Positions 43,549-52,533 of a stretch of 64,000 nucleotides of DNA are shown here, piece by piece. The notes under the pieces were generated by a model. That model saw only the letters and a program-made list of their open reading frames with translations. It ran no database searches and was not told the origin of the DNA. The DNA comes from WRGT01 sp964450405 (GTDB taxonomy: Bacteria > Spirochaetota > UBA4802 > UBA5550). The stretch covers positions 1 through 64,000 of the forward strand of contig CAYVCQ010000010.1 in NCBI GenBank assembly GCA_964450405.1, written 5' to 3'. Every line of letters starts with the position of its first letter. The first letter of the stretch is position 1. Both the position numbers and the translations under genes were made by a program.

Positions 43549-45717
43549 ATGAGAACAAACGAATTTGCAAATTCTCAGGTAAAGGAGATATCAAAGGATA
43601 AAAAAGAGAGAAGACCTGTTTCATCTTTTTTTGGTGAGTATACTTTCAATAAGAAAGTTATGCAGTCCAAACTTCCGCGCTCTACTTACATGAAGCTGAT
43701 GTCCTGCATCGAAGAGAACACAAAGCTTGATATTGACACTGCCAATGCGGTTGCTCACGCGATGAAAGAGTGGGCGATGGAAAACGGTGCAACACACTTT
43801 GCTCACTGGTTCCAGCCGATGACAGGAGCAACTGCAGAAAAACATGATGCATTTATTGAATTTACAGGTACACATGAAGTAATTGAACGATTCTCAGGAT
43901 CGCAGCTTGTTCAGAGCGAGCCCGATGCATCAAGTTTCCCGAGCGGCGGTATACGTGCAACTTTTGAAGCACGCGGATATACTGCATGGGACATGTCAAG
44001 CCCGGCTTTTATCAGAAAAAATGGTCTTGGAATAACACTTTGTATTCCTTCGGCTTATATCTCATACACCGGTGAAGCTCTTGACAAGAAGACGCCGCTT
44101 CTCAGATCAGTAAGAGCTGTTAACACAAGCTCTATCAGAATGCTCAGATTACTTGGAAATGACCATTCAAAAAAAGTAGTTTCAAATCTCGGACCTGAGC
44201 AGGAGTACTTTCTGATAGATAGAAGTTTCTATATCAAACGACAGGATCTGATTCTTACAGGAAGAACACTTCTTGGAGCTGCACCGGCTAAGGGACAGGA
44301 GCTTGAAGATCAGTATTTTGGAAGTATTAAAGAAAGGATCCAGTCCTTCATGCACGATTTTGACGAGGAGTTGTTTAAACTCGGCATCCCTGCAAAGACA
44401 AGACACAATGAGGTTGCACCGGCTCAATTTGAAATTGCACCGATTTTTGAAGAGGCTAACTTAGCAGTAGATCATAACCAGCTGCTGATGGATACAATGA
44501 AAAAAGTTGCAAGAAGACACAATCTTGCTGCACTTCTTCACGAAAAGCCATTTGCAGGAGTTAACGGTTCAGGTAAACATGTTAACTGGTCCATCGGAAC
44601 TGATGATGGAATAAATCTTCTTAATCCGGGAAAAACTCCCACAGAGAATATTCAGTTCCTTGTATTTCTTGTTGCGGTGATAAAAGCGGTTCACAGACAT
44701 GGCGATATTCTAAGAGCAACAGTTGCAACTACAGGTAATGAGCACAGACTAGGTGCAAATGAAGCGCCACCTGCAATCATATCTGTTTTCCTTGGGGAGC
44801 AGCTTGAGAAGATCCTCAATGCAATAGAGAAAGGTGAAATTCTTAAAGATATGGATGCAGCTCTGATCGATCTTGGTCTTGCATCACTTCCAGTGGTAAG
44901 TAAAGATAATACAGATAGAAACAGAACTTCTCCATTTGCTTTTACCGGAAACAAATTTGAATTCAGAGCAGTGGGTTCTTCACAGTCAATATCACTTGCT
45001 GCTGCTGTTATCAATATGATCGTAGCTGAAAGCCTTGATGAGCTATCTGACAAAATCGAGAAAGCCGGTAAAGGTGATCTGAAAAAAACTATAATGGATC
45101 TGATTCAGAATGAGATTAAAGAGATTAAACCGGTAATTTTCGGCGGAGATAATTATTCAGCAGAATGGTACAAGGAAGCAGAAAGAAGAGGTCTGCCTAA
45201 TCATAAGACAACTCCTGAATCTCTAAAATCATTTAACACAGATAAAGCTAAAAAGCTTTTTGAAAAATATAAGGTTCTTTCAAATGTGGAACTGGCATCA
45301 AGGTATCATATACATCTTGAGAATTACATCAAGAAGATTGAGATTGAAGCAAGAACCTTTTACAGCATAGTTTCATCACAGGTTATTCCTGCTGCAATTA
45401 AATTTCAGAATGAAGTTGCGGGATCAGTCAAAAATACAGCCGGTCTTGTGGATGAATCTCTTCTTAAGCCGCAGAAAGATCTGCTTACTAGAGTATGTGC
45501 ACTTATCGGGAAAATACAGGCTGGAATGACTGCTCAGAACAATAGCTGTACAGATGCTAAAAGTATTGAGCATGAGCAGGAAAAGGCTGAATTCTATTGT
45601 AATAAGGTGAAAGTTACTATGGATGAAATCCGGGTATTAGTAGATGAACTGGAAACAATTATGGATGACTCTCTCTGGCCGATACCGAAGTTCTGGGAGA
45701 TGCTTTTTATAATCTAG
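43549..45717 (+). CDS. glnN: Type III glutamine synthetase
   Basis: 722 residues, the type III size. FGEYTFNKKVMQSKLPRSTY and THFAHWFQPMTGATAEKHDA are signatures of GSIII, and LGPEQEYFLIDRSF, FAGVNGSGKHVNWSIGTD and RNRTSPFAFTG form the active site. It makes glutamine from glutamate, ammonia and ATP. AAAGGAG precedes the ATG by 8 bases. The promoter and the phased 11-bp array upstream imply nitrogen control. It ends at a strong terminator at 45778. It is transcribed away from the decarboxylase. Confidence 0.95.
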   Translation: MRTNEFANSQVKEISKDKKERRPVSSFFGEYTFNKKVMQSKLPRSTYMKLMSCIEENTKLDIDTANAVAHAMKEWAMENGATHFAHWFQPMTGATAEKHDAFIEFTGTHEVIERFSGSQLVQSEPDASSFPSGGIRATFEARGYTAWDMSSPAFIRKNGLGITLCIPSAYISYTGEALDKKTPLLRSVRAVNTSSIRMLRLLGNDHSKKVVSNLGPEQEYFLIDRSFYIKRQDLILTGRTLLGAAPAKGQELEDQYFGSIKERIQSFMHDFDEELFKLGIPAKTRHNEVAPAQFEIAPIFEEANLAVDHNQLLMDTMKKVARRHNLAALLHEKPFAGVNGSGKHVNWSIGTDDGINLLNPGKTPTENIQFLVFLVAVIKAVHRHGDILRATVATTGNEHRLGANEAPPAIISVFLGEQLEKILNAIEKGEILKDMDAALIDLGLASLPVVSKDNTDRNRTSPFAFTGNKFEFRAVGSSQSISLAAAVINMIVAESLDELSDKIEKAGKGDLKKTIMDLIQNEIKEIKPVIFGGDNYSAEWYKEAERRGLPNHKTTPESLKSFNTDKAKKLFEKYKVLSNVELASRYHIHLENYIKKIEIEARTFYSIVSSQVIPAAIKFQNEVAGSVKNTAGLVDESLLKPQKDLLTRVCALIGKIQAGMTAQNNSCTDAKSIEHEQEKAEFYCNKVKVTMDEIRVLVDELETIMDDSLWPIPKFWEMLFII

Positions 45718-45777
45718 TACTATCAACGAATAAAAATATTTAGTCAGGGATCTGGAAACTCATCCCCGTCTATGCAG

Positions 45778-45813
45778 AGCCCCTCTCTTTGATAAAAAAG
45801 AGAGGGGCTTTTT
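45778..45813 (+). terminator. glnN terminator
   Basis: AGCCCCTCTCTTT and AAAGAGAGGGGCT form a perfect 13-bp stem with a six-base loop, followed by TTTTT. Confidence 0.9.
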
Positions 45814-45866
45814 GTTGAAAACAATGTTGGGAAATGAATAATATTTTTAAGTGCTGCAAACAAAAA

Positions 45867-45886
45867 CGAGAGGCTTAAGCCTCTCG
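45867..45886. repeat. Perfect 20-bp palindrome
   Basis: CGAGAGGCTTAAGCCTCTCG is exactly self-complementary. It lies between the convergent glnN and HDAC-like genes; GCTCAAATC follows. It may act as an extra terminator stem. Confidence 0.7.
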
Positions 45887-45901
45887 CTCAAATCCTGTCT
45901 C

Positions 45902-45930
45902 CCCCTCTTTTTCTTTTAAAGAGAGGGGGC
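45902..45930 (-). terminator. Terminator of the HDAC-hydantoinase operon
   Basis: CCCCTCTTT and AAAGAGAGGGG pair imperfectly around TTCTTTT, just beyond the minus-strand stop at 45942. Confidence 0.5.
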
Positions 45931-45941
45931 CGGTGGGTGAG

Positions 45942-47267
45942 TTAATACCCCGGAGCGTTGACTCTCTGGTAAACTTTCTTTACTCTATCTGTCAGCTGCA
46001 CGCTTACATACTCTTTCGAATTTATTGCTCTCTCATAAAGTCTGTATCCCTCGTCCTGACATCTTTTACATCCATCCACCGGAATCTCAACACCGACGCA
46101 TGGAGGATTTATTGACGCAGTTGATTCTATCACAAGAACTCCGCGGCAGTCATTGCATGTCATTATCTGTTCTTTCTGGCTCTCCTGGATTCCGTCTGTA
46201 TCATAATAAATATTTTTGTGCCTCAGTGTAAACTGTCCCACCGGAGCTCTTTCAATATCCGGAGGAGGATTAAAATAATTATTCAGTACAGGTTCTCTAA
46301 GTCTGGAAATATAATCTGTAACTTCATCTGTTTGCGGGAAATAATTCAGATCATAATCCGGTTCTTTGACGTGTGAGTAATCGACTCCCGCCATTGCAAG
46401 GACAATGCCAAGATTGACATAGGGGAGTGCTCCCTGTATGGAATATCCCCCTTCAAGTACTGCGATGTGCGGATTAAGCTTTTCATTCAGAAGGGCATAT
46501 CCATGTGCCGTAAAATTCATATTTGTGATCGGATCTGTGTAGTGGTTATCCTGACCAGCGGAATTTATAATTATTTCCGGTTTAAAATGATCCAGTATCG
46601 GCAATACCATATTGTCAATTGTGTAAATAAATCCCCCCTCGGAAGTGTTTGGGGGGAGCGGGATATTGATTGTTCTTCCTCTAGCATTGGGTCCGCCAAG
46701 TTCTCTCAGATGTCCCGAGCCGGGGTAGAGTGTTCTTCCATCCTGGTGTAATGATATGAAGAGGACATCAGGATCATGCCAGAAAATATCCTGCGAGCCG
46801 TCTCCATGATGACAATCTGTGTCAACGATGGCAATCCGTCTCTTTCCGTATTTTTCCCTTATATATTCTACCATTATAGATTCATTGTTAATGTTACAGA
46901 AACCCCTTCCTCCGTGAACAGATTTCATTGCGTGGTGGCCGGGAGGTCTTACAAGTGCAAATGCTTTGTCCACCTCGCCGTCAAGTACTGCTCTGGCAGC
47001 TCGTATTGCTCCTCCGGCTGAGATCATATGTGATTCGGTTATAACACTCTGCACATCGGGAAAGCAGAAGTGTGAACGCATAACATCTTCATCTGTGGCT
47101 ATATCCGGCTTCAGTTCAACAATTCCATCAATGTCAAAAACTCCCTCTTCTTTCAGCTGATCCTGAGTATAGAGGAGTCTCTCTTCCCTCTCCGGGTGAG
47201 TGGGGGATATCGCCCAGTCGTAAGCAGGAAAAAAAACCAGTCCCAGTCTGTTTTTTGCTTTTAGCAT
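45942..47267 (-). CDS. Histone-deacetylase-family amidohydrolase with C-terminal cysteine-rich tail
   Basis: 441 residues. RPPGHHAMK (His111, His112), DTDCHHGDGSQDIF (zinc ligands Asp151, His153), SAGQDNHYTDP (Asp240) and LEGGYS (Tyr275) give a complete class I/II HDAC active site. Bacterial members remove acetyl groups from polyamines, acetoin-related compounds or proteins. The last 75 residues carry CNDC (371-374), a lone Cys390 and CKRC (400-403), probably a zinc ribbon, which the core family lacks. AAGGGG precedes the ATG. It starts 15 bases after the hydantoinase gene, which is upstream in the same operon. Confidence 0.88.
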   Translation of the reverse strand: MLKAKNRLGLVFFPAYDWAISPTHPEREERLLYTQDQLKEEGVFDIDGIVELKPDIATDEDVMRSHFCFPDVQSVITESHMISAGGAIRAARAVLDGEVDKAFALVRPPGHHAMKSVHGGRGFCNINNESIMVEYIREKYGKRRIAIVDTDCHHGDGSQDIFWHDPDVLFISLHQDGRTLYPGSGHLRELGGPNARGRTINIPLPPNTSEGGFIYTIDNMVLPILDHFKPEIIINSAGQDNHYTDPITNMNFTAHGYALLNEKLNPHIAVLEGGYSIQGALPYVNLGIVLAMAGVDYSHVKEPDYDLNYFPQTDEVTDYISRLREPVLNNYFNPPPDIERAPVGQFTLRHKNIYYDTDGIQESQKEQIMTCNDCRGVLVIESTASINPPCVGVEIPVDGCKRCQDEGYRLYERAINSKEYVSVQLTDRVKKVYQRVNAPGY

Positions 47268-47282
47268 ATGATTGCCCCTTTT

Positions 47283-48938
47283 TTATTTATGAAGATTCAT
47301 GATCACGCCGGGGCGTATCTGACATTTTACTCTTATGTCATTTCCCGAAGCGGAATAATCATCAATCATCCGGAAGATTGATGATTCAACAATATCGATT
47401 TTAAGATCTTTATCTTTATAGCCTGAACTTTCAAGATATTTGCGAGTATATTCTGTAACATCTTTTTCGGCATCGGCAAGAGAGTATCTGCGTGAAACTT
47501 TTTCTTCCACCCCGAGATTCGGAATTACCATTTTCTCTTTTCCTGTATCCGAAAAAAGTTCTGTTTCAAAAGTTGTTCTTGCAAGCGCTGCTCCGATAGC
47601 ATTGGCTACATTATAATTTTCAGGTACGATTATTTCAGTATCTCCCTTCATGGCTTCAGCAAGCGCCGCTGCCGGTCCGCCGATGATATATATTTTCTCA
47701 GGAATGATTTTCTTGCCTTTCAGCATTTCATGAATGGTGTAAACAGGCTTCTGATTTATTTCTGATAAAATATTGGTTATTTCATCTTTAATTTTTTTTA
47801 CACTGAAGGAGATTGCATCTTTTGCGACATTTTCAGGAGTTAGTCCGTTCTTTCCGGCCAGCAGTTTTATTGCTTCAATTGATCTGCTTTTATCCAGATG
47901 ATTGATGATTCCAGCGAAGTTCATTGCATCGACTAGTGTTGGTAACTCCCCCCCCTCTGCTGCGCATGGACCTTTTCTCTCTGGACCAACTTTAATCGTG
48001 CCATCAGAAATTGTAATAACGGAGTCTCCGCCAATTCCAATTGACCTGTTCTGCAGAGAGCGAACAAGAGTAGGAATCCCTCCAAGAGATATACCATCTC
48101 TCTCCATCAACGGCGCACCCGAGGCGAATATGGCAATGTCCGTAGTGGTCCCGCCGATATCAAGAATTACAGAATCTTCGGTAATTTTACTCAGCGCTAT
48201 TATTCCCATTATGCTTGCTGCAGGTCCTGAAAGAATAGATTCAACCGGGAGATTTTTTGAAACCTCGGCGGGCATAGTGCCGCCATCAGCTTTAAGAATA
48301 TTAACCGGAGCACTGATGCCCATTTGTTTAAGTGCTTCCATAATTGACACAAGGAAGTTTGAATATATTCTCCAGACCGCGGAGTTATAATATGCAGTTG
48401 CTGCTCTTCTGGGAAACCCGAGCTGGCTGGAGAGATTGTGCCCCTCTGTAATAAAATCTGCATGATTTTTAAGCGATTCAGAAATTTTTGATTCCTGAAT
48501 GTTGTTTCTTGTTGAAAATTTAGTCACTGAGGCAAAAACTCTAATATTCTCTTTAATGCAGGCTTTTATATCTTTATCAAGACCGGTATTGTCCAGTTTA
48601 AGAACTTCACTCCCCCTGTGATTAATAGATCCATCGATGATATATGTGTTTTCTCCTATCATGAAATTTTCAGGATCAATCCCCGGCCCGGAGGATATAA
48701 AAAGAGCGGTTTTTTCCAGTTTGTTTTCAATTATCGCGTTTGTCGAAAGGGTTGTGCTGAGATTTATATTTTTAATTTTTTTTACATCGATTCCAGTTGT
48801 GACTTCTTTCAAGGCTATAGTTATTGTATGGAGCAGATTTTGAGTATCGGTTTTTGCCTTAAAAGTTGATTTAATGCCGCTTTCATCTATCAGAACAGCA
48901 TCAGTATGAGTACCTCCCACATCAATCCCGAGCAGCAT
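47283..48938 (-). CDS. Hydantoinase A/5-oxoprolinase-family ATP-grasp-like amidohydrolase
   Basis: 551 residues. It starts MLLGIDVGGTHTDAVLID, with an ASKHA-type phosphate loop, and a second DIGGTTTDIAIFASG (about 263) completes the nucleotide fold. The middle has the HyuA-specific SGPAASIMGIIAL and GGTMPAEV. This branch comprises ATP-dependent ring-opening of hydantoins, 5-oxoproline or acetone carboxylases. No HyuB subunit is adjacent. AGGAGA-like CTGGAGAT precedes the ATG. Its stop is 15 bases before the HDAC-like gene, so the two form an operon. Confidence 0.85.
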   Translation of the reverse strand: MLLGIDVGGTHTDAVLIDESGIKSTFKAKTDTQNLLHTITIALKEVTTGIDVKKIKNINLSTTLSTNAIIENKLEKTALFISSGPGIDPENFMIGENTYIIDGSINHRGSEVLKLDNTGLDKDIKACIKENIRVFASVTKFSTRNNIQESKISESLKNHADFITEGHNLSSQLGFPRRAATAYYNSAVWRIYSNFLVSIMEALKQMGISAPVNILKADGGTMPAEVSKNLPVESILSGPAASIMGIIALSKITEDSVILDIGGTTTDIAIFASGAPLMERDGISLGGIPTLVRSLQNRSIGIGGDSVITISDGTIKVGPERKGPCAAEGGELPTLVDAMNFAGIINHLDKSRSIEAIKLLAGKNGLTPENVAKDAISFSVKKIKDEITNILSEINQKPVYTIHEMLKGKKIIPEKIYIIGGPAAALAEAMKGDTEIIVPENYNVANAIGAALARTTFETELFSDTGKEKMVIPNLGVEEKVSRRYSLADAEKDVTEYTRKYLESSGYKDKDLKIDIVESSIFRMIDDYSASGNDIRVKCQIRPGVIMNLHK

Positions 48939-49335
48939 AGTTTATCTCCAGTACTGGTTTATTTTTTCCGGTTAGGAAAGTAATACAGCAATATTAATAG
49001 TATATTATATTATAATTAAAAAACTATATGTCAAGGAAAAGAGAATAAAAAAACTTTTATCTTAAAGCACTCTTCCGGGGGATTTGGGGATGGATGGTTT
49101 GAATAAATAATAGTATATGATTTGAGATTCGGGTACAAATCAGACTCAGGCTTGAGGATTTTTAAAACCTATGCAATCTTAGTGAATCAGCTGAAGAGTT
49201 TAACCGTTTTTGCTTTAACAATCTCAAAATTTAGTCTGGTTCGTTTTTTCAGGTAAAGAACAAACCCTGACCATTTTGAATGTATCGAATAATACATCTC
49301 TCTGAATCCGGACAATTTTGAATGTAGAATCTGCT
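48939..49335. other. 397-base intergenic region with a decayed repeat
   Basis: 49068-49121 resembles the 69-138 repeat (TTCCGGGGGATTTGGGGATG then GTTTGAATAAATAA). A 14-base motif ATTTTGAATGTA occurs twice near 49273 and 49316. Nothing else seen; operon and deacetylase promoters are probably here. Confidence 0.4.
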
Positions 49336-50358
49336 TTATACTGTCTTCTTTTTCCGATGGTTTTTTTTTTCATTTTTAGCTGTTATCTTTTTAGATGTGT
49401 GAGTGAAAGGTTTGAATTTAGGGTTCTGTTTTTTATTTGTTTCATTTTTTGAAGGTAAAACTAAAATATTTGAAGCGATAATTTTTTTTATTCTATCGGG
49501 ATAATTTATGATAGAGACTTTATCCTGCTCTGGTTCATTATTAGTTTCCTTCTTTATTTCTATATTTTGAGTCAGGTTGGCCGGACTCTGATTGTTTTCT
49601 GTCTGTCCATTCATAGCATTGGCATTCATGGCATTTTTGGTAATAGAGGCAATGACACCTTTCTGTCCCGGCTTGGTCATAAGATAACGATGTATCTGAA
49701 AGTTGTTTGAAACAGGGAGAGCTTCACCTTTCGGTTCAATGGTCATCCCGTATGTGTAGCCGGCATTTTTCAATTCGCTTATTGCTATATCGCTGTTCAC
49801 ACCGAATGGATATATCATTGTATCGATTTTCCGGTTCAGTTTTTCTTCAAGGATTTTTTTTGACAGATAAATCTCTTTTTTGAAACTGATGGAATCTTCA
49901 TTATAATATTTAGTGGATAAAAACATATGATGATAACCATGTGATGCAATGTAGCAGCCGTCATCAGCAAGCTTTTTGACCTGTTCCCATGTCATGGCAT
50001 ATTTCATTCTGCTTATAATCGCAGGGTATATTCCAAGAAGCGGTTTGATCCCCATTGGCTTCATAATTGAGTAGTATGCCTGATAAACGGTGTGATTACC
50101 GTCATCTATACTGATAAGAACATTTTTATTACCGGTAATTTTATTATTTTTAACATCCTCAAAGTTAACAAAGGTAAAGCCATTGTTCTTTAATTTGTTA
50201 AGCTGATCCCTGAATTGATCCATTGAAAAAGAATACGGGTCTTTTCTTTCAAGGAATGCATGGTAACATAGAATATACACCCCTTTTGAATAAGAAGGTG
50301 CAGTAAGTGTAAAAAACAGTATAGCGGAAACAAATATTCTTATTGTATTTTTTTTCAC
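49336..50358 (-). CDS. Polysaccharide deacetylase-family exported protein
   Basis: 340 residues, GTG start. Signal peptide TIRIFVSAILFFTLTAPSYS. NodB-type deacetylase: ILCYHAFL, LISIDDGNHTVYQAYYSIMK (variant of TFDDG, with the Asp pair) and SHGYHHMFL (metal His). The last 40 residues are Lys-rich (KKITAKNEKKNHRKKKTV) and a linker at about 235-260 is Asn/Ala-rich (NAMNANAMNGQTENNQSPAN). It deacetylates a surface polysaccharide or acts on peptidoglycan. The gene is the last of a minus-strand run with the lipoprotein and neuB genes but is separated by a 126-base gap. Confidence 0.85.
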   Translation of the reverse strand: MKKNTIRIFVSAILFFTLTAPSYSKGVYILCYHAFLERKDPYSFSMDQFRDQLNKLKNNGFTFVNFEDVKNNKITGNKNVLISIDDGNHTVYQAYYSIMKPMGIKPLLGIYPAIISRMKYAMTWEQVKKLADDGCYIASHGYHHMFLSTKYYNEDSISFKKEIYLSKKILEEKLNRKIDTMIYPFGVNSDIAISELKNAGYTYGMTIEPKGEALPVSNNFQIHRYLMTKPGQKGVIASITKNAMNANAMNGQTENNQSPANLTQNIEIKKETNNEPEQDKVSIINYPDRIKKIIASNILVLPSKNETNKKQNPKFKPFTHTSKKITAKNEKKNHRKKKTV

Positions 50359-50484
50359 AGGAAGTCTCTCTTTAAATATGGTATATATAACTAATCGATA
50401 ATAAATCTGTTTTTCTCAAGCAATTCTATGCAATATATTACATAGAATTGGATTTTTTGTTGAATATATTGCTGCTGGGTTTGA

Positions 50485-51063
50485 TCATCTCCAGGAAGGT
50501 CTGCTCCGCTCTCGAAGTTTTCTTTCCGCATCATCAAGTTCTTTCTGAAGTCTCTCTGCAACAATAACTTTCAGCTCATTTTTTCTATTTTCAATGTTTC
50601 CGCTGTAGGCAGGATCTATCTGTATAACATTTTTCTCAAGTATATCAAGGTACTGTTCAGCTTCAGGGAGAGTGTATTTCTGAATAAAAGTTGTATTTAC
50701 CCATTTTTCTCTATTCTTGAGATAGTTCATTTTCCAGACTTGCGTTTCTTTTAGCTGAACAATCTTTTCATAAAATGAAATTATTTCCTCCGGTTTGTAT
50801 TTAACGAGAGCTTTTTTCATTTCTGGTGATTTTGCAATTATATCTTTATCCGCAAAAATTCCTGCTTTGTAAACGTAGTCAATTTCAAGATCGGGGTCAT
50901 AGCCGTATTTAAAATTTATAGATGCAGTGGTTTCGTTAAGCATCATTTTCTCAACTTCAGTATATAGTTTACTCTCTTTTTTAGTTAGCATAATCCATAT
51001 AGATGACTGACATTCAAGCAGCATTAGAGGCATTATCAGTATTATTAGTAATTTAATTCGCAT
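50485..51063 (-). CDS. Small lipoprotein of unknown function
   Basis: 192 residues. The leader ends LMLLEC (a lipobox with Glu at -1, less usual). The rest is charged and helical (AERLQKELDDAERKLRERSR at the end). No family recognised. GGAG precedes the ATG. It starts 13 bases after the neuB stop and is probably co-transcribed with neuB. Confidence 0.65.
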   Translation of the reverse strand: MRIKLLIILIMPLMLLECQSSIWIMLTKKESKLYTEVEKMMLNETTASINFKYGYDPDLEIDYVYKAGIFADKDIIAKSPEMKKALVKYKPEEIISFYEKIVQLKETQVWKMNYLKNREKWVNTTFIQKYTLPEAEQYLDILEKNVIQIDPAYSGNIENRKNELKVIVAERLQKELDDAERKLRERSRPSWR

Positions 51064-51075
51064 TGTTTACTCCGG

Positions 51076-52107
51076 TTATTCAAAATATTCCCATTTAAGG
51101 AGTGAGCCTTCTTTTATGTCAATCTTAGATTTTTTTCCTGTAATATCATCAATCATATTGGGGGATATCCCGATCCCGGGTCTTAAGGCAATGACTGAAT
51201 TTTCAGAGATAGTTTCACCCGCAGATATCATTCTTGCAGCAAAAAGGCTTTTTCTTGCAGCGAGAGCTGTATCGGCCTCTCTCCCTGTATATTGGATTCT
51301 GCCGTCGCCCATTATGGCAAGAGCATTATTTACTTTTTCAACCATTTCCTTAAATTCATCCGTTGTGAGTGAAACAGCTTTATCCGGACAGTCATGATTT
51401 TTATCTATCATAAAATGTTTTTCAATGACAGATGCTCCAAGAGCAGTAGCAATAACTGCGGATTCGTAACCGGATGTGTGATCCGATAATCCCACGGAAA
51501 TTTTAAATCTTTCCCGTAGTGAAATAATCCGTTTTAAATTAGCTTCATCTGCTGCAGCAGGATAAACCGAAACGCAGTGAAGAAGAACTGTATCCGGAGT
51601 TCCGGCATCCTTCAAATTTTTCAGGGACAATTCAATATCATTTTCAGAAGCCATTCCTGTCGAAAGGAGAACAGGCTTTTTCGTTGAACCGATTTTTCTC
51701 AATAGAGAAGTGTTTGTAAGCTCAGATGAAGCAATTTTATAAAACCTTACATTCAGGCTTTCCAGAAGTTCAACTGATTCAGCATCAAAAGGGGCTGAGA
51801 AAAATTCTGTCCCGCATTTTTCAGAAACATTTTTTAGTTTTTTCCACTGATCCGGTGTAAAAGTGAACTTATTAAAAAAATCGATAATTCCATAATCAGG
51901 ATTAATCTCTTCACCACTCTTCAGAAGCGATGAGGTATAGGGGGAGTTCATTTTTTCAGGAAGAAAAGTCTGAAACTTAACCGCATCTGCACCGGCCTCC
52001 GCTGCTTTGACAATCATTTCTTCAGCCAGACTTGCGTCTCCATTATGATTAAGGCCGATTTCAGCTATAAAGACTATTTTTTTATTATTAAAGATATTGT
52101 TCAGCAT
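51076..52107 (-). CDS. neuB: NeuB/SpsE-family sialic acid-type synthase
   Basis: 343 residues. VFIAEIGLNHNGDASLAEEM is the NeuB barrel signature, VKFQTFLPEKM and LSTGMASENDIELSL follow, and residues about 285-343 form the SAF/antifreeze domain (ARKSLFAARMISAGETISEN). It condenses phosphoenolpyruvate with an N-acyl-hexosamine to make sialic, legionaminic or pseudaminic acid. No neuA or neuC is adjacent, so the sugar pathway must be completed elsewhere. The gene begins the minus-strand unit with the small lipoprotein. Confidence 0.92.
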   Translation of the reverse strand: MLNNIFNNKKIVFIAEIGLNHNGDASLAEEMIVKAAEAGADAVKFQTFLPEKMNSPYTSSLLKSGEEINPDYGIIDFFNKFTFTPDQWKKLKNVSEKCGTEFFSAPFDAESVELLESLNVRFYKIASSELTNTSLLRKIGSTKKPVLLSTGMASENDIELSLKNLKDAGTPDTVLLHCVSVYPAAADEANLKRIISLRERFKISVGLSDHTSGYESAVIATALGASVIEKHFMIDKNHDCPDKAVSLTTDEFKEMVEKVNNALAIMGDGRIQYTGREADTALAARKSLFAARMISAGETISENSVIALRPGIGISPNMIDDITGKKSKIDIKEGSLLKWEYFE

Positions 52108-52533
52108 TGTTTCCCGCGGTAAAATTTATATAATTGAGTCTTCTTATAACTTAAATGATACAGATCCGGAGTGATCCGGGAATAAATTCTTCAGAACTTG
52201 TCATTCCGGTTTTGCGATATCAAAGCCTGCAAATACCGGGATCTCCAAGTGAAAATCAGTTGTATGAGATACCGGCATTTGTCGGTATGACTGAGAATTT
52301 ACTTAAAAAGTTAAGCTAGCATTTTCAAGGGTTTATAATTTCAATATATGATTATTAAAACTTTCAGATAAACTATGAAATAATTCCCTTAAGTAATTTC
52401 AAGACTTTTTTAATTGTTTGACAACTTCGATTTATACCTTTGAAATATCCATGCAGTATCACGTCGTTTCTATGAAAATTTATATTTTTTAATGTTACAA
52501 TCGTGAGAAGAATATCAGGATTTCGGGGGAGAT
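52108..52533. other. 426-base intergenic region with an inverted-repeat element
   Basis: TGTCATTCCGG (52200-52210) and CGGTATGACTGA near 52283 bound a repeat-like inverted element of about 93 bases, of the TGTCATTCC family. The rest is AT-rich glpK leader. Confidence 0.5.
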
